Shown here piece by piece: positions 1 through 7,826 of a stretch of 64,000 nt of DNA. The notes beneath the pieces were generated by a model. That model did no database searches. It had not been told where the DNA came from and saw nothing but the letters and a program-made list of their open reading frames with translations. Position 1 is the first letter of the stretch. Each line of letters opens with the position of its first letter. The DNA lies in contig NZ_LIVZ01000020.1 of NCBI RefSeq assembly GCF_001905845.1, positions 1-64,000 on the forward strand. Direction: 5' to 3'. A program made the translations under genes and the position numbers. The DNA is from Streptomyces sp. TSRI0107. GTDB taxonomy: Bacteria > Actinomycetota > Actinomycetes > Streptomycetales > Streptomycetaceae.

Positions 1-55
1 GCACGGCACCAGACGCCGCTCCCTGATCCGGCCTGATCGACGAGACACCCCCTAG
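1..55 (-). mobile_element. MITE-like element, terminal 55 bp (cut by window edge)
   Basis: These 55 bases are the exact reverse complement of 42060-42114, the left end of a 205-bp element with terminal inverted repeats in the same window. The terminus reads CGAGACACCCCCTAG and ends at base 55. No coding sequence is visible in the part present. The rest of this copy lies outside the window. The terminal CTAG overlaps the stop codon of the YceI gene that follows. Identity to the second copy is seen directly; mobility is inferred. Confidence 0.75.
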
Positions 56-858
56 CCCTGAACCGCCTGGATGTCGAGTTCCACCCGCAGGGTCGTGCCG
101 ATGGCGGCGATGCCCGCCTGCACGACCTGGTTGTAGTGCATGGCGAAGTCGTCGCGCCGCAGCTCGGTCGTCGCCCGGAACGCGGCGCGGGTGCCGCCCC
201 ACGGGTCGGCGCCGGTGCCGAGGTAGGAGAGGTCCAGGTCGACGGGGCGTACGACGCCGTGCAGGCCCAGCTCGCCGTGGACCGTCCAGCGGTCGGGGCC
301 GGCCTCGGTGAGGCCCGCCGACCGGTAGGTGATCTCCGGGAACCGCTCGACGTCCAGGAAGTCCGCCGACTTCAGATGCGTGTCGCGCATGCCGTTGCCG
401 GTGTCGATGGACGCGGCCCGGATGACGGCCTCCACCCGCGACTTGGCGACGTCGTCCGGCGCGATCTCGATCACCCCGCCGAACTCGGTGAACCGCCCGT
501 GCACGCTGGAGATCCCCAGGTGCTGGGCGACGGCGGCGACGCTGGAGTGCGCCGGATCGATCGTCCAGGGCCCCGGCGGCGGCAGCTCCGAGCCACCGCC
601 CTGCCGGGCCAGCGTCACCGTGCCGACCTCGGCGCGTCCGCTCGCGGTGACGATCGCGCTGGCGGCGTGCGGCGCGTACCCGACGGCGGTGACGATCACG
701 GTGTACGCCCCGGGCGCCAGCCCGGTCGTGTCCCGTACGGCCCCCTCCGCGTCCGCCTCGGCGCGCAGCACCTGCGTACCGGTCATGTCGGTCAGCGTGA
801 CGACCGCGTGCGACACGGCCCATCCGTCCCGGGTACGGATCCTCGCGGTCAGTCCCAT
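52..858 (-). CDS. YceI family protein with N-terminal carboxypeptidase-regulatory-like domain
   Basis: 268 aa. Residues about 1-85 form a beta-sandwich domain of the carboxypeptidase-regulatory-like type (GAVRDTTGLAPGAYTVIVTA, then GYAPHAAS). Residues about 95-268 are a YceI domain, starting WTIDPAHSSV and containing VHGRFTEFGG and the LKSADFLDVERFPEITYRS region; YceI proteins form a lipocalin-like barrel that binds isoprenoid lipids. No signal peptide is visible, so it is probably cytoplasmic. It lies downstream of the MFS exporter on the same strand, but a strong hairpin (926-972) separates them, so it may have its own promoter. GAAGG and GTAGGGAC precede the ATG. The TAG stop is supplied by the end of the MITE-like element, so the C-terminus may have been set by that insertion. 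Confidence 0.9.
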   Translation of the reverse strand: MGLTARIRTRDGWAVSHAVVTLTDMTGTQVLRAEADAEGAVRDTTGLAPGAYTVIVTAVGYAPHAASAIVTASGRAEVGTVTLARQGGGSELPPPGPWTIDPAHSSVAAVAQHLGISSVHGRFTEFGGVIEIAPDDVAKSRVEAVIRAASIDTGNGMRDTHLKSADFLDVERFPEITYRSAGLTEAGPDRWTVHGELGLHGVVRPVDLDLSYLGTGADPWGGTRAAFRATTELRRDDFAMHYNQVVQAGIAAIGTTLRVELDIQAVQG

Positions 859-925
859 GTCCCTACGTCCTTCGAAGCTTTCTCGCCGAGTCGTTCGGCC
901 TGGATGTGAACGGCCTGGAGGTGAA

Positions 926-972
926 CCGGCCCGTGGCGCGCACCTCCGCTCGGAGCGCGCGCCACGGGCCGG
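926..972 (-). terminator. hairpin between MFS and YceI genes
   Basis: A 16-bp perfect stem: CCGGCCCGTGGCGCGC at 926-941 pairs with GCGCGCCACGGGCCGG at 957-972 around a 15-nt loop. It begins 9 bases downstream of the MFS stop codon. There is no U-tract, which is usual for Streptomyces terminators. Confidence 0.6.
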
Positions 973-980
973 GGTCCGGA

Positions 981-3476
981 CTACTCGCCGGGGTGGGCGA
1001 GCCGGATGTCGTGGTCGTCGACGCCCGCGCCGGCGACCGTCAGCGCGGTCGCCACCGGCGGGTAACCCGTCGCGATGACCGTGTACTCGCCGCCGTCCAG
1101 GTCGGTGAAGGCGTACGCTCCGTCCGTCCCGGTGGTGGCCGAGCCGACCACGTTGCCCGCCGCGTCCACCAGCGTCACGCGGGCGTCCGCGAGCGGACCG
1201 TGCGGCGCGTGCACCACGCCCTGCACCCGGGCGCCGGCGTCCAGGTCGATCTCGACCCGGGTGACCCCGGTGCCGCCCACCTCGACGGGCAGGGCGCGCG
1301 GCCGGTACCCGGCGGCGTTCACCGCGATCGTCACCGGACCGGGCACCAGCTCGGCGAAGCCGAACTCGCCCTGCTCCCCGGTGGCCGCGCCGGCCAGCAG
1401 ATCACCGCGCACGTCGGTGACGACGACCATCGCGTCCTTCACCGGCAGCCCGCCGTCGGCGGCCCGCACCACACCGCTCAGCCCGCTGGTGCCGCTGAGC
1501 AGGATGTCGTACGACAGCGGCTCGTCGTTCACCACGATCGTGGACGCCTGCGGCTGGAACCCGTCGGCGGAGGCGATCAGCACGTACGAGCCCGCGCCCG
1601 GCGCGTCCAGGGCGTAGGAGCCGTCGGCCTGGGTGACCGACCGGCCCAGCTGCCGCCCGGACAGCGAGATCAGCGTGACCGCGGCCTGCGGGACCGGTGC
1701 GCTCTCGGCGCCGCGGACGTGGCCGCGGACCGGGATGCCGCCGGTGGTGTCGGCGGGGACGGTCACCGCCCAGCTCGGGACCTGCTCCTCGGCGGTCGCG
1801 GCCGTGGCGGCCGGGACCGTGGCGGCCGGGGCCTCGGCCCGCGCCTGGGCCTGCGCCGGAGCGTCCGCCTCCGCGGCCTGGGCCAGCGCGCCGGACGTCC
1901 GCAGCGGGACCTCCTTGATGAACAGGGTCACCAGGAACGCGACGAGGGCGACCGGGGTGACGTACAGGAAGACGTCGGCGATGCCGTGCCCGTAGGCGCT
2001 CTCCAGCCAGGTGCGGATGGGGGCGGGCAGCAGGTCCATGTCGGGCAGCTGCCCGGAACCCATGGCCTTGGCGGCACCGGCCTGCTGCTCGGGGGTGAGG
2101 GTGCCGATGGTGTCCTCGGCGTAGTGGGTGATCCGGGTCGACATCACCGAGCCCAGTGCGGAGACGCCCACCGCGCCGCCGAGGGACCGGAAGAAGGTGA
2201 CGACCGAGCTGGCGGCGCCCAGCTCGTGCGGGGCGACCTGGTTCTGCGTGGACAGCACGAGGTTCTGCATCATCATGCCGACGCCGAGACCCATGACCGC
2301 CATGTAGACGCCGATCTTCCAGTAGTCGGTGTCGTAGCGCATGGTGCCGAGCAGACCCAGACCGGCCGTCAGCAGCAGACCACCGCTGACCAGCCAGGCC
2401 TTCCACTTGCCGGTCTTGGTGATGATCAGACCGGAGACGGTGGAGGAGACGAACAGACCGGCGATCATCGGGATCGTCATGACACCGGACATCGTCGGGG
2501 ACTTGTCCCGGGCCAGCTGGAAGTACTGGCTGAAGAACACGGTGCCCGCGAACATCGCGATACCGACGAACAGCGACGCGACCGAGGCCAGCGTGATGGT
2601 GCGGTTGCGGAACAGGTGCAGCGGGATGATCGGCTCGGCGGCCTTCGTCTCGACGAACAGGAAGACGAGGGCGAGCAGGAGCGCGCCGCCGACCATCGTG
2701 TACGTCTGCCACGACAGCCACTCGTACTTGTCGTCGGCGAAGGTCACCCAGATGAGCAGCAGGCAGACCGCGGCGGTGATGAAGAAGGCGCCGGCCCAGT
2801 CGACCTTCACCTTGCGCTTGCTCTCCGGCAGGTGCAGCGTCTTCTGCAGCACCACCAGCGCGATCAGCGCGAACGGCACACCGACGTACAGGCACCAGCG
2901 CCAGCCCAGCCAGTCGGTGTCGGTGATGACACCGCCGACCAGCGGACCGCCGACCGTCGCGACCGCGAACGTCGCGCCCAGGTAGCCGGAGTAGCGGCCA
3001 CGCTCACGCGGGGAGATCATCGCGGCCATGATGATCTGGGCGAGGGCCGTCAGACCGCCCGCGCCGAGACCCTGGATGACCCGGGCGCCGATCAGCATCC
3101 CGCTGTTCTGCGACAGACCGGCGACGACCGAGCCGACGATGTAGATCAGCAGGGCTATCTGCACCAGCGCCTTCTTGCTGACCAGGTCGGCCAGCTTGCC
3201 CCAGAGCGGGGTGGAGGCGGTCATCGACAGCAGCGCGGCGGTGACGACCCAGGTGTACGCGCTCTGTCCGCCGCCGAGGTCCTGAATGATCTCGGGCAGG
3301 GCGTTGGAGACGATCGTGGAGGACAGGATGGCGGCGAACATGCCGAGCAGCAGCCCGGAGAGCGCCTCCATGATCTGCCGGTGGGACATGGATGCGCCGC
3401 CGGCGGAGTGGGCGCCGTGGGCGCCTCCGCCGTGCTTGGCGTGAGCCCGCACACCGGCTGGTGTGGTCGTTGCCAT
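981..3476 (-). CDS. DHA2-type MFS efflux transporter fused to three C-terminal beta-sandwich domains
   Basis: 831 aa. Residues about 30-530 are a drug:H+ antiporter of the 14-helix DHA2 (EmrB/QacA) family, with motif A GKLADLVSKKAL near 93, LIGARVIQGLGAGG near 127-140 and the antiporter motif VGGPLVGG near 175. An Ala-rich linker (about 531-575) leads to three tandem carboxypeptidase-regulatory-like domains (about 577-662, 663-746, 747-831), each with a TGEQGEFGF or TGTDGAYAF type turn. Family members are usually about 500 aa, so the tail is an addition. In a 14-helix transporter both ends face the cytoplasm, which would put the domains inside the cell. The MarR gene lies 13 bases upstream on the same strand and probably controls it. 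The exported substrate cannot be told from sequence. Confidence 0.92.
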   Translation of the reverse strand: MATTTPAGVRAHAKHGGGAHGAHSAGGASMSHRQIMEALSGLLLGMFAAILSSTIVSNALPEIIQDLGGGQSAYTWVVTAALLSMTASTPLWGKLADLVSKKALVQIALLIYIVGSVVAGLSQNSGMLIGARVIQGLGAGGLTALAQIIMAAMISPRERGRYSGYLGATFAVATVGGPLVGGVITDTDWLGWRWCLYVGVPFALIALVVLQKTLHLPESKRKVKVDWAGAFFITAAVCLLLIWVTFADDKYEWLSWQTYTMVGGALLLALVFLFVETKAAEPIIPLHLFRNRTITLASVASLFVGIAMFAGTVFFSQYFQLARDKSPTMSGVMTIPMIAGLFVSSTVSGLIITKTGKWKAWLVSGGLLLTAGLGLLGTMRYDTDYWKIGVYMAVMGLGVGMMMQNLVLSTQNQVAPHELGAASSVVTFFRSLGGAVGVSALGSVMSTRITHYAEDTIGTLTPEQQAGAAKAMGSGQLPDMDLLPAPIRTWLESAYGHGIADVFLYVTPVALVAFLVTLFIKEVPLRTSGALAQAAEADAPAQAQARAEAPAATVPAATAATAEEQVPSWAVTVPADTTGGIPVRGHVRGAESAPVPQAAVTLISLSGRQLGRSVTQADGSYALDAPGAGSYVLIASADGFQPQASTIVVNDEPLSYDILLSGTSGLSGVVRAADGGLPVKDAMVVVTDVRGDLLAGAATGEQGEFGFAELVPGPVTIAVNAAGYRPRALPVEVGGTGVTRVEIDLDAGARVQGVVHAPHGPLADARVTLVDAAGNVVGSATTGTDGAYAFTDLDGGEYTVIATGYPPVATALTVAGAGVDDHDIRLAHPGE

Positions 3477-3489
3477 GGGCTTCCTTTAC

Positions 3490-4014
3490 TTACGTCGCTG
3501 ATGCGGGTGTACGGGTGGTGGGGGCCGTGCGCTGCTCGGCCTCCGGCGGTGCGGGGGGCCGCACCGGCGGCCGGGGCGGAGCGGCCCGGCAGTCGTCGAA
3601 GCTCGCCCGCAGCCGGGCCATGAGCTGGATGAGCCGGCCGACGTCGTCGTCGGACCAGTCGCTCAGCCGCTCGGCGAGCAGCCGGGTGGTCCGTTCGGAC
3701 AGTTCGTCCAGCTGGGCTTCCCCGGCCGGGGTGAGGTGCAGGATGCGGGAGCGCTTGTCCGCCGGGTCGGGGGACCGCTGGATCCAGCCGCGCTCGGCGA
3801 GGTGCGTGACATGGCGGCTGGTGACCGACATGTCCACGCTCAGCAGCTCGGCGAGTCTGCTCATACGCATCTCGCCGTGCCGGCCGAGCAGCGTCAGTAC
3901 GGCAGCGGAGCCGGCGGGGCAGTCGGACGGCAGGATCCGCCCCATCTCCCGCTTCACGGCCCCGAAAGCACTGAACTGACGCACGAGCTCCTCGTACTGC
4001 GCCTGCTCGGCCAT
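3490..4014 (-). CDS. MarR family transcriptional regulator
   Basis: 174 aa winged-helix repressor. The HTH and wing lie around MRMSRLAELLSVDMSVTSRH and ERGWIQRSPDPADKRSRIL, the typical MarR wing with the D-x-R-S/A motif. The start is the ATG at 4014, preceded by GGGAG 7 bases away; an open frame continues upstream without family similarity. The C-terminus is Pro/Arg-rich (about 30 residues beyond the domain). It lies 13 bp before the MFS exporter, so the pair is probably one operon, repressed by this protein through the palindromes at 4035-4077 and induced by an exporter substrate, as is usual for MarR-MFS pairs. Confidence 0.92.
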   Translation of the reverse strand: MAEQAQYEELVRQFSAFGAVKREMGRILPSDCPAGSAAVLTLLGRHGEMRMSRLAELLSVDMSVTSRHVTHLAERGWIQRSPDPADKRSRILHLTPAGEAQLDELSERTTRLLAERLSDWSDDDVGRLIQLMARLRASFDDCRAAPPRPPVRPPAPPEAEQRTAPTTRTPASAT

Positions 4015-4034
4015 GTGGCATCTCCCGCTTCTTT

Positions 4035-4077
4035 GTTGCTTAGAGCAACCATAGGAATGGATGGTTGCCGCAGGCAA
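4035..4077. promoter_or_regulatory. putative MarR operator palindromes
   Basis: Two dyads lie just upstream of the marR start: GTTGCTTAGAGCAAC (4035-4049, 6-bp arms) and TTGCCGCAGGCAA (4065-4077, 5-bp arms). They share a TTGC/GCAA core and lie about 29 bp apart centre to centre. A third weaker CTTG...CAAG pair lies near 4108-4121. The stretch is AT-rich compared with its surroundings, as expected of a promoter. Assignment to MarR is by position. Confidence 0.55.
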
Positions 4078-4196
4078 ACTAAAACGGGCATGCGGGGCAT
4101 AAAAACTTGGCAAAGGCAAGTATTGGCGGGTGTAAAGACGCAGGTCGCAGAGCCGGCCTTGGGCCGGACCCGGTGTCTTCGCTAGGGTCTCGGGAC

Positions 4197-4391
4197 ATGG
4201 CCAACACCCAGAACCCGCAGGGCAACCACGACCCCGCAGGCAGCACCCAGATGTTCCGCGCGTTCGTCGACGAGGCGCCCCAGACCCGGCAGCAGCCGTC
4301 CGCCCCGGCGGGCCCCCGTATCGGTCTGATCGTCGGCGTCGTCGTCGCCGTGGCGATCGTCGCCGCCGTCGCCTGGCTGGCGCTGAAGTAA
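4197..4391 (+). CDS. small single-pass membrane protein, unknown function
   Basis: 64 aa starting MANTQNPQGNHDPAG. A hydrophilic, Gln/Pro-rich N-terminal half is followed by one transmembrane segment (about residues 43-63, IGLIVGVVVAVAIVAAVAWL) ending LK at the C-terminus, so the bulk is outside the hydrophobic anchor. A TAGGGT hexamer at 4183-4188 sits 8 bases before the ATG and there is no Shine-Dalgarno, so the mRNA may be leaderless. It is transcribed away from marR and converges on the lipoprotein gene, whose stop is 18 bases away. I do not recognise a function. Confidence 0.65.
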   Translation: MANTQNPQGNHDPAGSTQMFRAFVDEAPQTRQQPSAPAGPRIGLIVGVVVAVAIVAAVAWLALK

Positions 4392-4409
4392 AGGCGCGCC
4401 GCCGCGCCC

Positions 4410-5201
4410 TCACTCCCCCTGGACGGACACGTCCCGCGTCTCGATGTGCATGCCGAGCGGCACTCTCCAGGCGTCGACGCACACCGTCCAGGCCCGTTCC
4501 TTCCGCGTGCCGGCCTCGATCGGCACCGGGAGCTCCTCGGTGCTCTCCACGGTGCCCCAGTCGACCCCCAGTGCGCCGATGACGTGCGTCCCGAAGGTCA
4601 CCGTGCCGTCGCGCACCGCCGTACCGCCGGTGTTCCGGAAGGCGACGGTCACCTCCTCGCACCACCGCTTGTCCGTCCCGTCCCGCGCGACGACCGCGGC
4701 GCTCAGCTCGGCGGGTGCGGGAGGGGGTGGCGCAGGGGCCGGGGGCGATGACGTGGGCGTCGGTCCCGGTGCCGGCCCCGGTGCCGGTCCGGGTGCCGGC
4801 CGCGCGGTCCGGGGCGGCGCCGGCGGTGGTGAACCTTCCGGCCGCGGCTCCGGCCCCGAGTCCCGCTCCGGTGACGTACTCGGACCGTCCCCCTGATCAG
4901 ACCTCGCCGCTGACGCCCCCGACGCTCCGTCAGGGCCGGGCCCGGGTGCCGTGGCGCCGGACGAGGCGTCCCCGCCCCCGTCGAGCGGCACCAGCCGCAC
5001 CCCCTCCGTCGGCCTCACCCCCGTGGAGCTCCCGCCTCCGGGGCCGCCCCCGGCCGCGCCAACAGCCACGCGCCCTTCACGCGTCCCGTCACCACCGCAC
5101 GCGCCCAGGATCACGCCCAGGCACACGACGGCCGCCGATGCGCCGGTCAGGGCGCCTCGGCGGCCACGAGTCCATGTCGTTCGAAGCGATGCCCGAAGCA
5201 T
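4410..5201 (-). CDS. putative lipoprotein with Pro-rich linker
   Basis: 263 aa. An Arg-rich n-region and hydrophobic stretch (residues 16-34) end in a lipobox LGAC with Cys35, so this is a predicted secreted lipoprotein. Residues about 40-165 are low-complexity Gly/Pro/Ser/Ala with PGPAPGPAPGPAP repeats, probably a cell-wall-spanning linker. The C-terminal 95 residues (PAELSAAVVARDG onward) look like a compact beta domain with two Cys (in RWCEEV and WTVCVDAW) that may form a disulfide. It is convergent with the small membrane protein gene. Function unknown. Confidence 0.75.
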   Translation of the reverse strand: MLRASLRTTWTRGRRGALTGASAAVVCLGVILGACGGDGTREGRVAVGAAGGGPGGGSSTGVRPTEGVRLVPLDGGGDASSGATAPGPGPDGASGASAARSDQGDGPSTSPERDSGPEPRPEGSPPPAPPRTARPAPGPAPGPAPGPTPTSSPPAPAPPPPAPAELSAAVVARDGTDKRWCEEVTVAFRNTGGTAVRDGTVTFGTHVIGALGVDWGTVESTEELPVPIEAGTRKERAWTVCVDAWRVPLGMHIETRDVSVQGE

Positions 5202-5236
5202 CGGGCCATGGTGACTGACGCCGCGTCAGATCAGAA

Positions 5237-5281
5237 CGGTCGATCGAGAACCGTCGATCGAGAACCGTCGGTCGAGAACCG
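5237..5281. repeat. 14-bp tandem repeat after the sigma gene
   Basis: Three near-perfect copies of CGTCGATCGAGAAC (the first has one extra G, the third one A-to-G change) run directly up to the stop codon of the sigma-factor gene (5282-5284), with a degraded fourth copy inside the last codons. The purpose is unknown. Confidence 0.75.
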
Positions 5282-6178
5282 TCAGTCCGAGATGAGCCCT
5301 TCCCTCAGCTGCGCCAGCGTGCGCGTCAGCAGGCGGGACACATGCATCTGGGAGATGCCGACCTCCTCGCCGATCTGCGACTGGGTCATATTGGCGAAGA
5401 AGCGCAGCATGATGATGCGGCGCTCGCGGGGCGGCAGCTTGGCCAGCAGGGGCTTCAGGGACTCGCGGTACTCCACGCCCTCCAGCGCCGAGTCCTCGTA
5501 GCCGAGCCGGTCGGCCAGGGAGCCCTCGCCGCCGTCGTCCTCGGGGGCCGGTGAGTCGAGGGAGGAGGCGGTGTACGCGTTGCCGACCGCGAGGCCGTCG
5601 ACCACGTCGTCCTCGGACACGCCGAGCACGGTGGCGAGTTCGCCGACCGTGGGGGAGCGGTCCAGCTTCTGGGAGAGCTCGTCGCTGGCCTTGGTCAGGG
5701 CCAGGCGCAGTTCCTGGAGCCGGCGCGGCACGCGCACCGACCACGACGTGTCGCGGAAGAACCGCTTGATCTCACCGACGACGGTCGGCATCGCGAACGT
5801 CGGGAACTCCACGCCCCGTTCGCAGTCGAACCGGTCGATGGCCTTGATCAGGCCGATGGTGCCGACCTGGACGATGTCCTCCATCGGCTCGTTGCGGGAG
5901 CGGAACCGGGCGGCCGCGTAGCGCACGAGGGGGAGGTTGAGCTCGATCAGGGTGTCCCGGACGTAGGCGCGCTCGGGGCTGTCCTCGTCGAGTGCGGCGA
6001 GCCGCAGGAACAGGGAGCGGGACAGGGTGCGGGTGTCGATGGCCTCCGGCGCCGTCGGGATGGCCGGGGCCGGCACGGCCTCGAGCGCCGTAACGTCGTC
6101 GAGCACGTCGGGCTCGACGGTCGCTGCCTCGCTCTTCGTGAGCGTGAGCACCTTCGAGCTGCCCTGGTCTGCGGACAT
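5282..6178 (-). CDS. sigN: RNA polymerase sigma factor, SigB/SigF/SigG class (SigN-like)
   Basis: 298 aa group-3 sigma-70 factor. Region 2 contains RFRSRNEPMEDIVQVGTIGL and FPTFAMPTVVGEIKRFFRD, region 3 VPRRLQELRLAL, and region 4 ends with the HTH MTQSQIGEEVGISQMHVSRL. The start at 6178 (MSADQGSSK) is chosen because AAAGGGGG precedes it at the right distance; an in-frame ATG 45 bases upstream has no such site. The N-terminus (about 60 residues) is an unconserved extension. The next gene upstream on the strand is a paralogue of the same class; no anti-sigma gene is adjacent. The symbol is given from class and the remembered S. coelicolor order sigN-sigF, not from a comparison. Confidence 0.9.
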   Translation of the reverse strand: MSADQGSSKVLTLTKSEAATVEPDVLDDVTALEAVPAPAIPTAPEAIDTRTLSRSLFLRLAALDEDSPERAYVRDTLIELNLPLVRYAAARFRSRNEPMEDIVQVGTIGLIKAIDRFDCERGVEFPTFAMPTVVGEIKRFFRDTSWSVRVPRRLQELRLALTKASDELSQKLDRSPTVGELATVLGVSEDDVVDGLAVGNAYTASSLDSPAPEDDGGEGSLADRLGYEDSALEGVEYRESLKPLLAKLPPRERRIIMLRFFANMTQSQIGEEVGISQMHVSRLLTRTLAQLREGLISD

Positions 6179-6534
6179 GCCACCCCCTTTGGGTCGCGGG
6201 ACGGTCGCGGCGGACGCTCCCACCGGGGAACGCAGCCTTCACCTGAATACCGGAGCCGGGGCACCGGCAAACGCGCTTCCCGCAGAATGTCACATGTCGG
6301 CAACACGCTGTAGTGACATGTCGACATGCAAGACGCGAATCCGCCCTGGAAACAAGGGGTCTGACGGGCTTTCGGCGCCGTTTCACCGGCAACGGCCCAG
6401 GTGAGCGATTCGCCCGCCACGGTGACCGATGGATCAGGTTTTCGGTTGTGCGCCGGTTCGATTCAGCAGGCCCGCAAACGGCTCCATACGGGCGTCACGC
6501 GCGTCCCAGGTCTCTCAGGCCTCTCCGGGCCTCT
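6179..6534. other. intergenic region upstream of sigN-like gene, with an inverted repeat
   Basis: 356 bases without a gene. It contains the inverted repeat ATGTCAC (6287-6293) and GTGACAT (6313-6319), and ACATGTCGACATG follows directly, so the block 6287-6326 is rich in GACATGTC dyads. It probably holds the sigN-like promoter. I could not assign -35/-10 elements with confidence. Just downstream of the sigF-like stop, short CAGGTCTCTCAGGCCTCTC-type repeats occur (6515-6535). Confidence 0.5.
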
Positions 6535-7392
6535 TCAGGCCTCGATGCGGTTCGCCGACCGCAGCCGCTGGAAGCTGCGCGCCAGCAGCCGGGACACGTG
6601 CATCTGGGAGACGCCGAGCTCCGCGCTGATCTGCGACTGGGTGAGGTTGCTGTAGTAGCGCAGGAGAAGGATGCGCTGTTCGCGTTCCGGAAGTTGCACC
6701 AGCAAGTGCCGGACGAGGTCCCGGTGCTCCACGCCGTCCAGGGCGGGATCCTCGTACCCGAGCCGGTCGAGGAGGCCCGGCAGTCCGTCGCCCTCCTGGG
6801 CCGCCTCCAGCGAGGTGGCGTGGTACGACCGCCCGGCCTCGATGCAGGACAGCACCTCGTCCTCGGTGATCCGCAGCCGCTCGGCGATCTCGGCGGTCGT
6901 CGGGGAGCGGCCGAAGGCCGTGGTCAGGTCCTCGGTGGCGCTGTTGACCTGCACCCACAGCTCGTGCAGCCGGCGCGGTACGTGGACGGTGCGCACGTTG
7001 TCGCGGAAGTACCGCTTGATCTCGCCGACCACGGTCGGCATCGCGAAGGTCGGGAACTGCACTCCCCGGTCCGGGTCGAAGCGGTCGATGGCGTTGATGA
7101 GCCCGATGGTGCCGACCTGGACGACGTCCTCCATGGGTTCGTTGCGGGAGCGGAAGCGGGCGGCCGCGTAACGGACGAGTGGCAGGTTGGCCTCGATCAG
7201 CGCCCCGCGCACCCGGTCGTGCTCCGGCGTGCCCGGCTCTAGCTCCTTGAGCTGGGCGAAGAGCACCTGGGTGAGGGCCCGGGTGTCGGCACCGCGGCTG
7301 CGCGGTGCGGCTTCCTGGGGCGGCGCAGTACTGGCCGACACGGTCAACGCCACCTCTTCATCGGTCAACTCATCCGTCAACTCATCCGTCAA
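6535..7392 (-). CDS. sigF: RNA polymerase sigma factor, SigB/SigF/SigG class (SigF-like)
   Basis: Up to 285 aa. It closely resembles the downstream sigma gene: RFRSRNEPMEDVVQVGTIGL, FPTFAMPTVVGEIKRYFRD, VPRRLHELWVQV and the region-4 HTH LTQSQISAELGVSQMHVSRL. The longest frame starts with TTG at 7392 inside a 12-bp tandem repeat (TTGACGGATGAG, 2.5 copies) encoding MTDELTDELTDEE. GAAGAGG lies 5 bases before a TTG at codon 16 (7347) and 11 before a GTG at codon 18, so translation may begin there instead. In S. coelicolor, SigF acts late in spore maturation; this assignment is by class and order. No anti-sigma partner is adjacent. Confidence 0.9.
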   Translation of the reverse strand: MTDELTDELTDEEVALTVSASTAPPQEAAPRSRGADTRALTQVLFAQLKELEPGTPEHDRVRGALIEANLPLVRYAAARFRSRNEPMEDVVQVGTIGLINAIDRFDPDRGVQFPTFAMPTVVGEIKRYFRDNVRTVHVPRRLHELWVQVNSATEDLTTAFGRSPTTAEIAERLRITEDEVLSCIEAGRSYHATSLEAAQEGDGLPGLLDRLGYEDPALDGVEHRDLVRHLLVQLPEREQRILLLRYYSNLTQSQISAELGVSQMHVSRLLARSFQRLRSANRIEA

Positions 7393-7483
7393 AAGCGGTC
7401 ATAGCATCACAAGACATGTGCACTGTGTGCAAGCACCCCATAACACCGTGTTGGGGGATGAGTTGGGGCATATGGCAGCGAAA

Positions 7484-7510
7484 AGCCCCCCGCCTGGACG
7501 GCGGAGGGCT
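7484..7510 (-). terminator. terminator of the 7533-8002 unit
   Basis: The hairpin AGCCCTCCGCC / GGCGGGGGGCT (one mismatch, short loop) is followed on the minus strand by TTTTCG. It lies 22 bases after the Dabb gene stop. Confidence 0.7.
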
Positions 7511-7532
7511 CGGCCGGGAAGGGGCTCGCGGC

Positions 7533-7826
7533 TCAGTACTCGTAGTCCGCGATCACCCAGGTGGCGAACTCCTTCCAGAGCGCCACGCCCGCCTGGTGCT
7601 CCGGGTGCTCCACGTACCGGCGCAGCGCGTCGGCGTCGTCGAAGCCCGAGTTGATGGCGAAGTCGTAGGCGATGGGCCGGTCGCTGAGGTTCCAGCCCAG
7701 CTCCCAGAAGCGGATCTCCGGGATCTTGCCGTCGAGGGCGCGGAACGCCTCGACTCCCTTCACCACACGCGGGTCGTCGCGGTCGACACCCTCGTGGAGC
7801 TTGAAGAGGACCAGGTGGCGGATCAT
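7533..7826 (-). CDS. Dabb family (stress-responsive alpha/beta barrel) protein
   Basis: 97 aa, start MIRHLVLFKLHEGVD. The whole protein is a Dabb ferredoxin-like fold; family members form dimeric barrels and include heme- or small-molecule-binding enzymes, but most have no known role. Conserved features are the N-terminal HLVLFK strand, a SDRPIAYDFAI strand and the C-terminal HPEHQAGVALW helix. The ATG overlaps the stop codon of the gene upstream (ATGA), so the two are translationally coupled. A terminator follows at 7484-7510. Confidence 0.9.
   Translation of the reverse strand: MIRHLVLFKLHEGVDRDDPRVVKGVEAFRALDGKIPEIRFWELGWNLSDRPIAYDFAINSGFDDADALRRYVEHPEHQAGVALWKEFATWVIADYEY

Noticed and set aside
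906..3623. 905-codon plus-strand frame over the MFS gene
   Set aside because: It is the complement of a gene with strong family similarity; its composition is Gly/Arg/Asp/Gln-rich low complexity.
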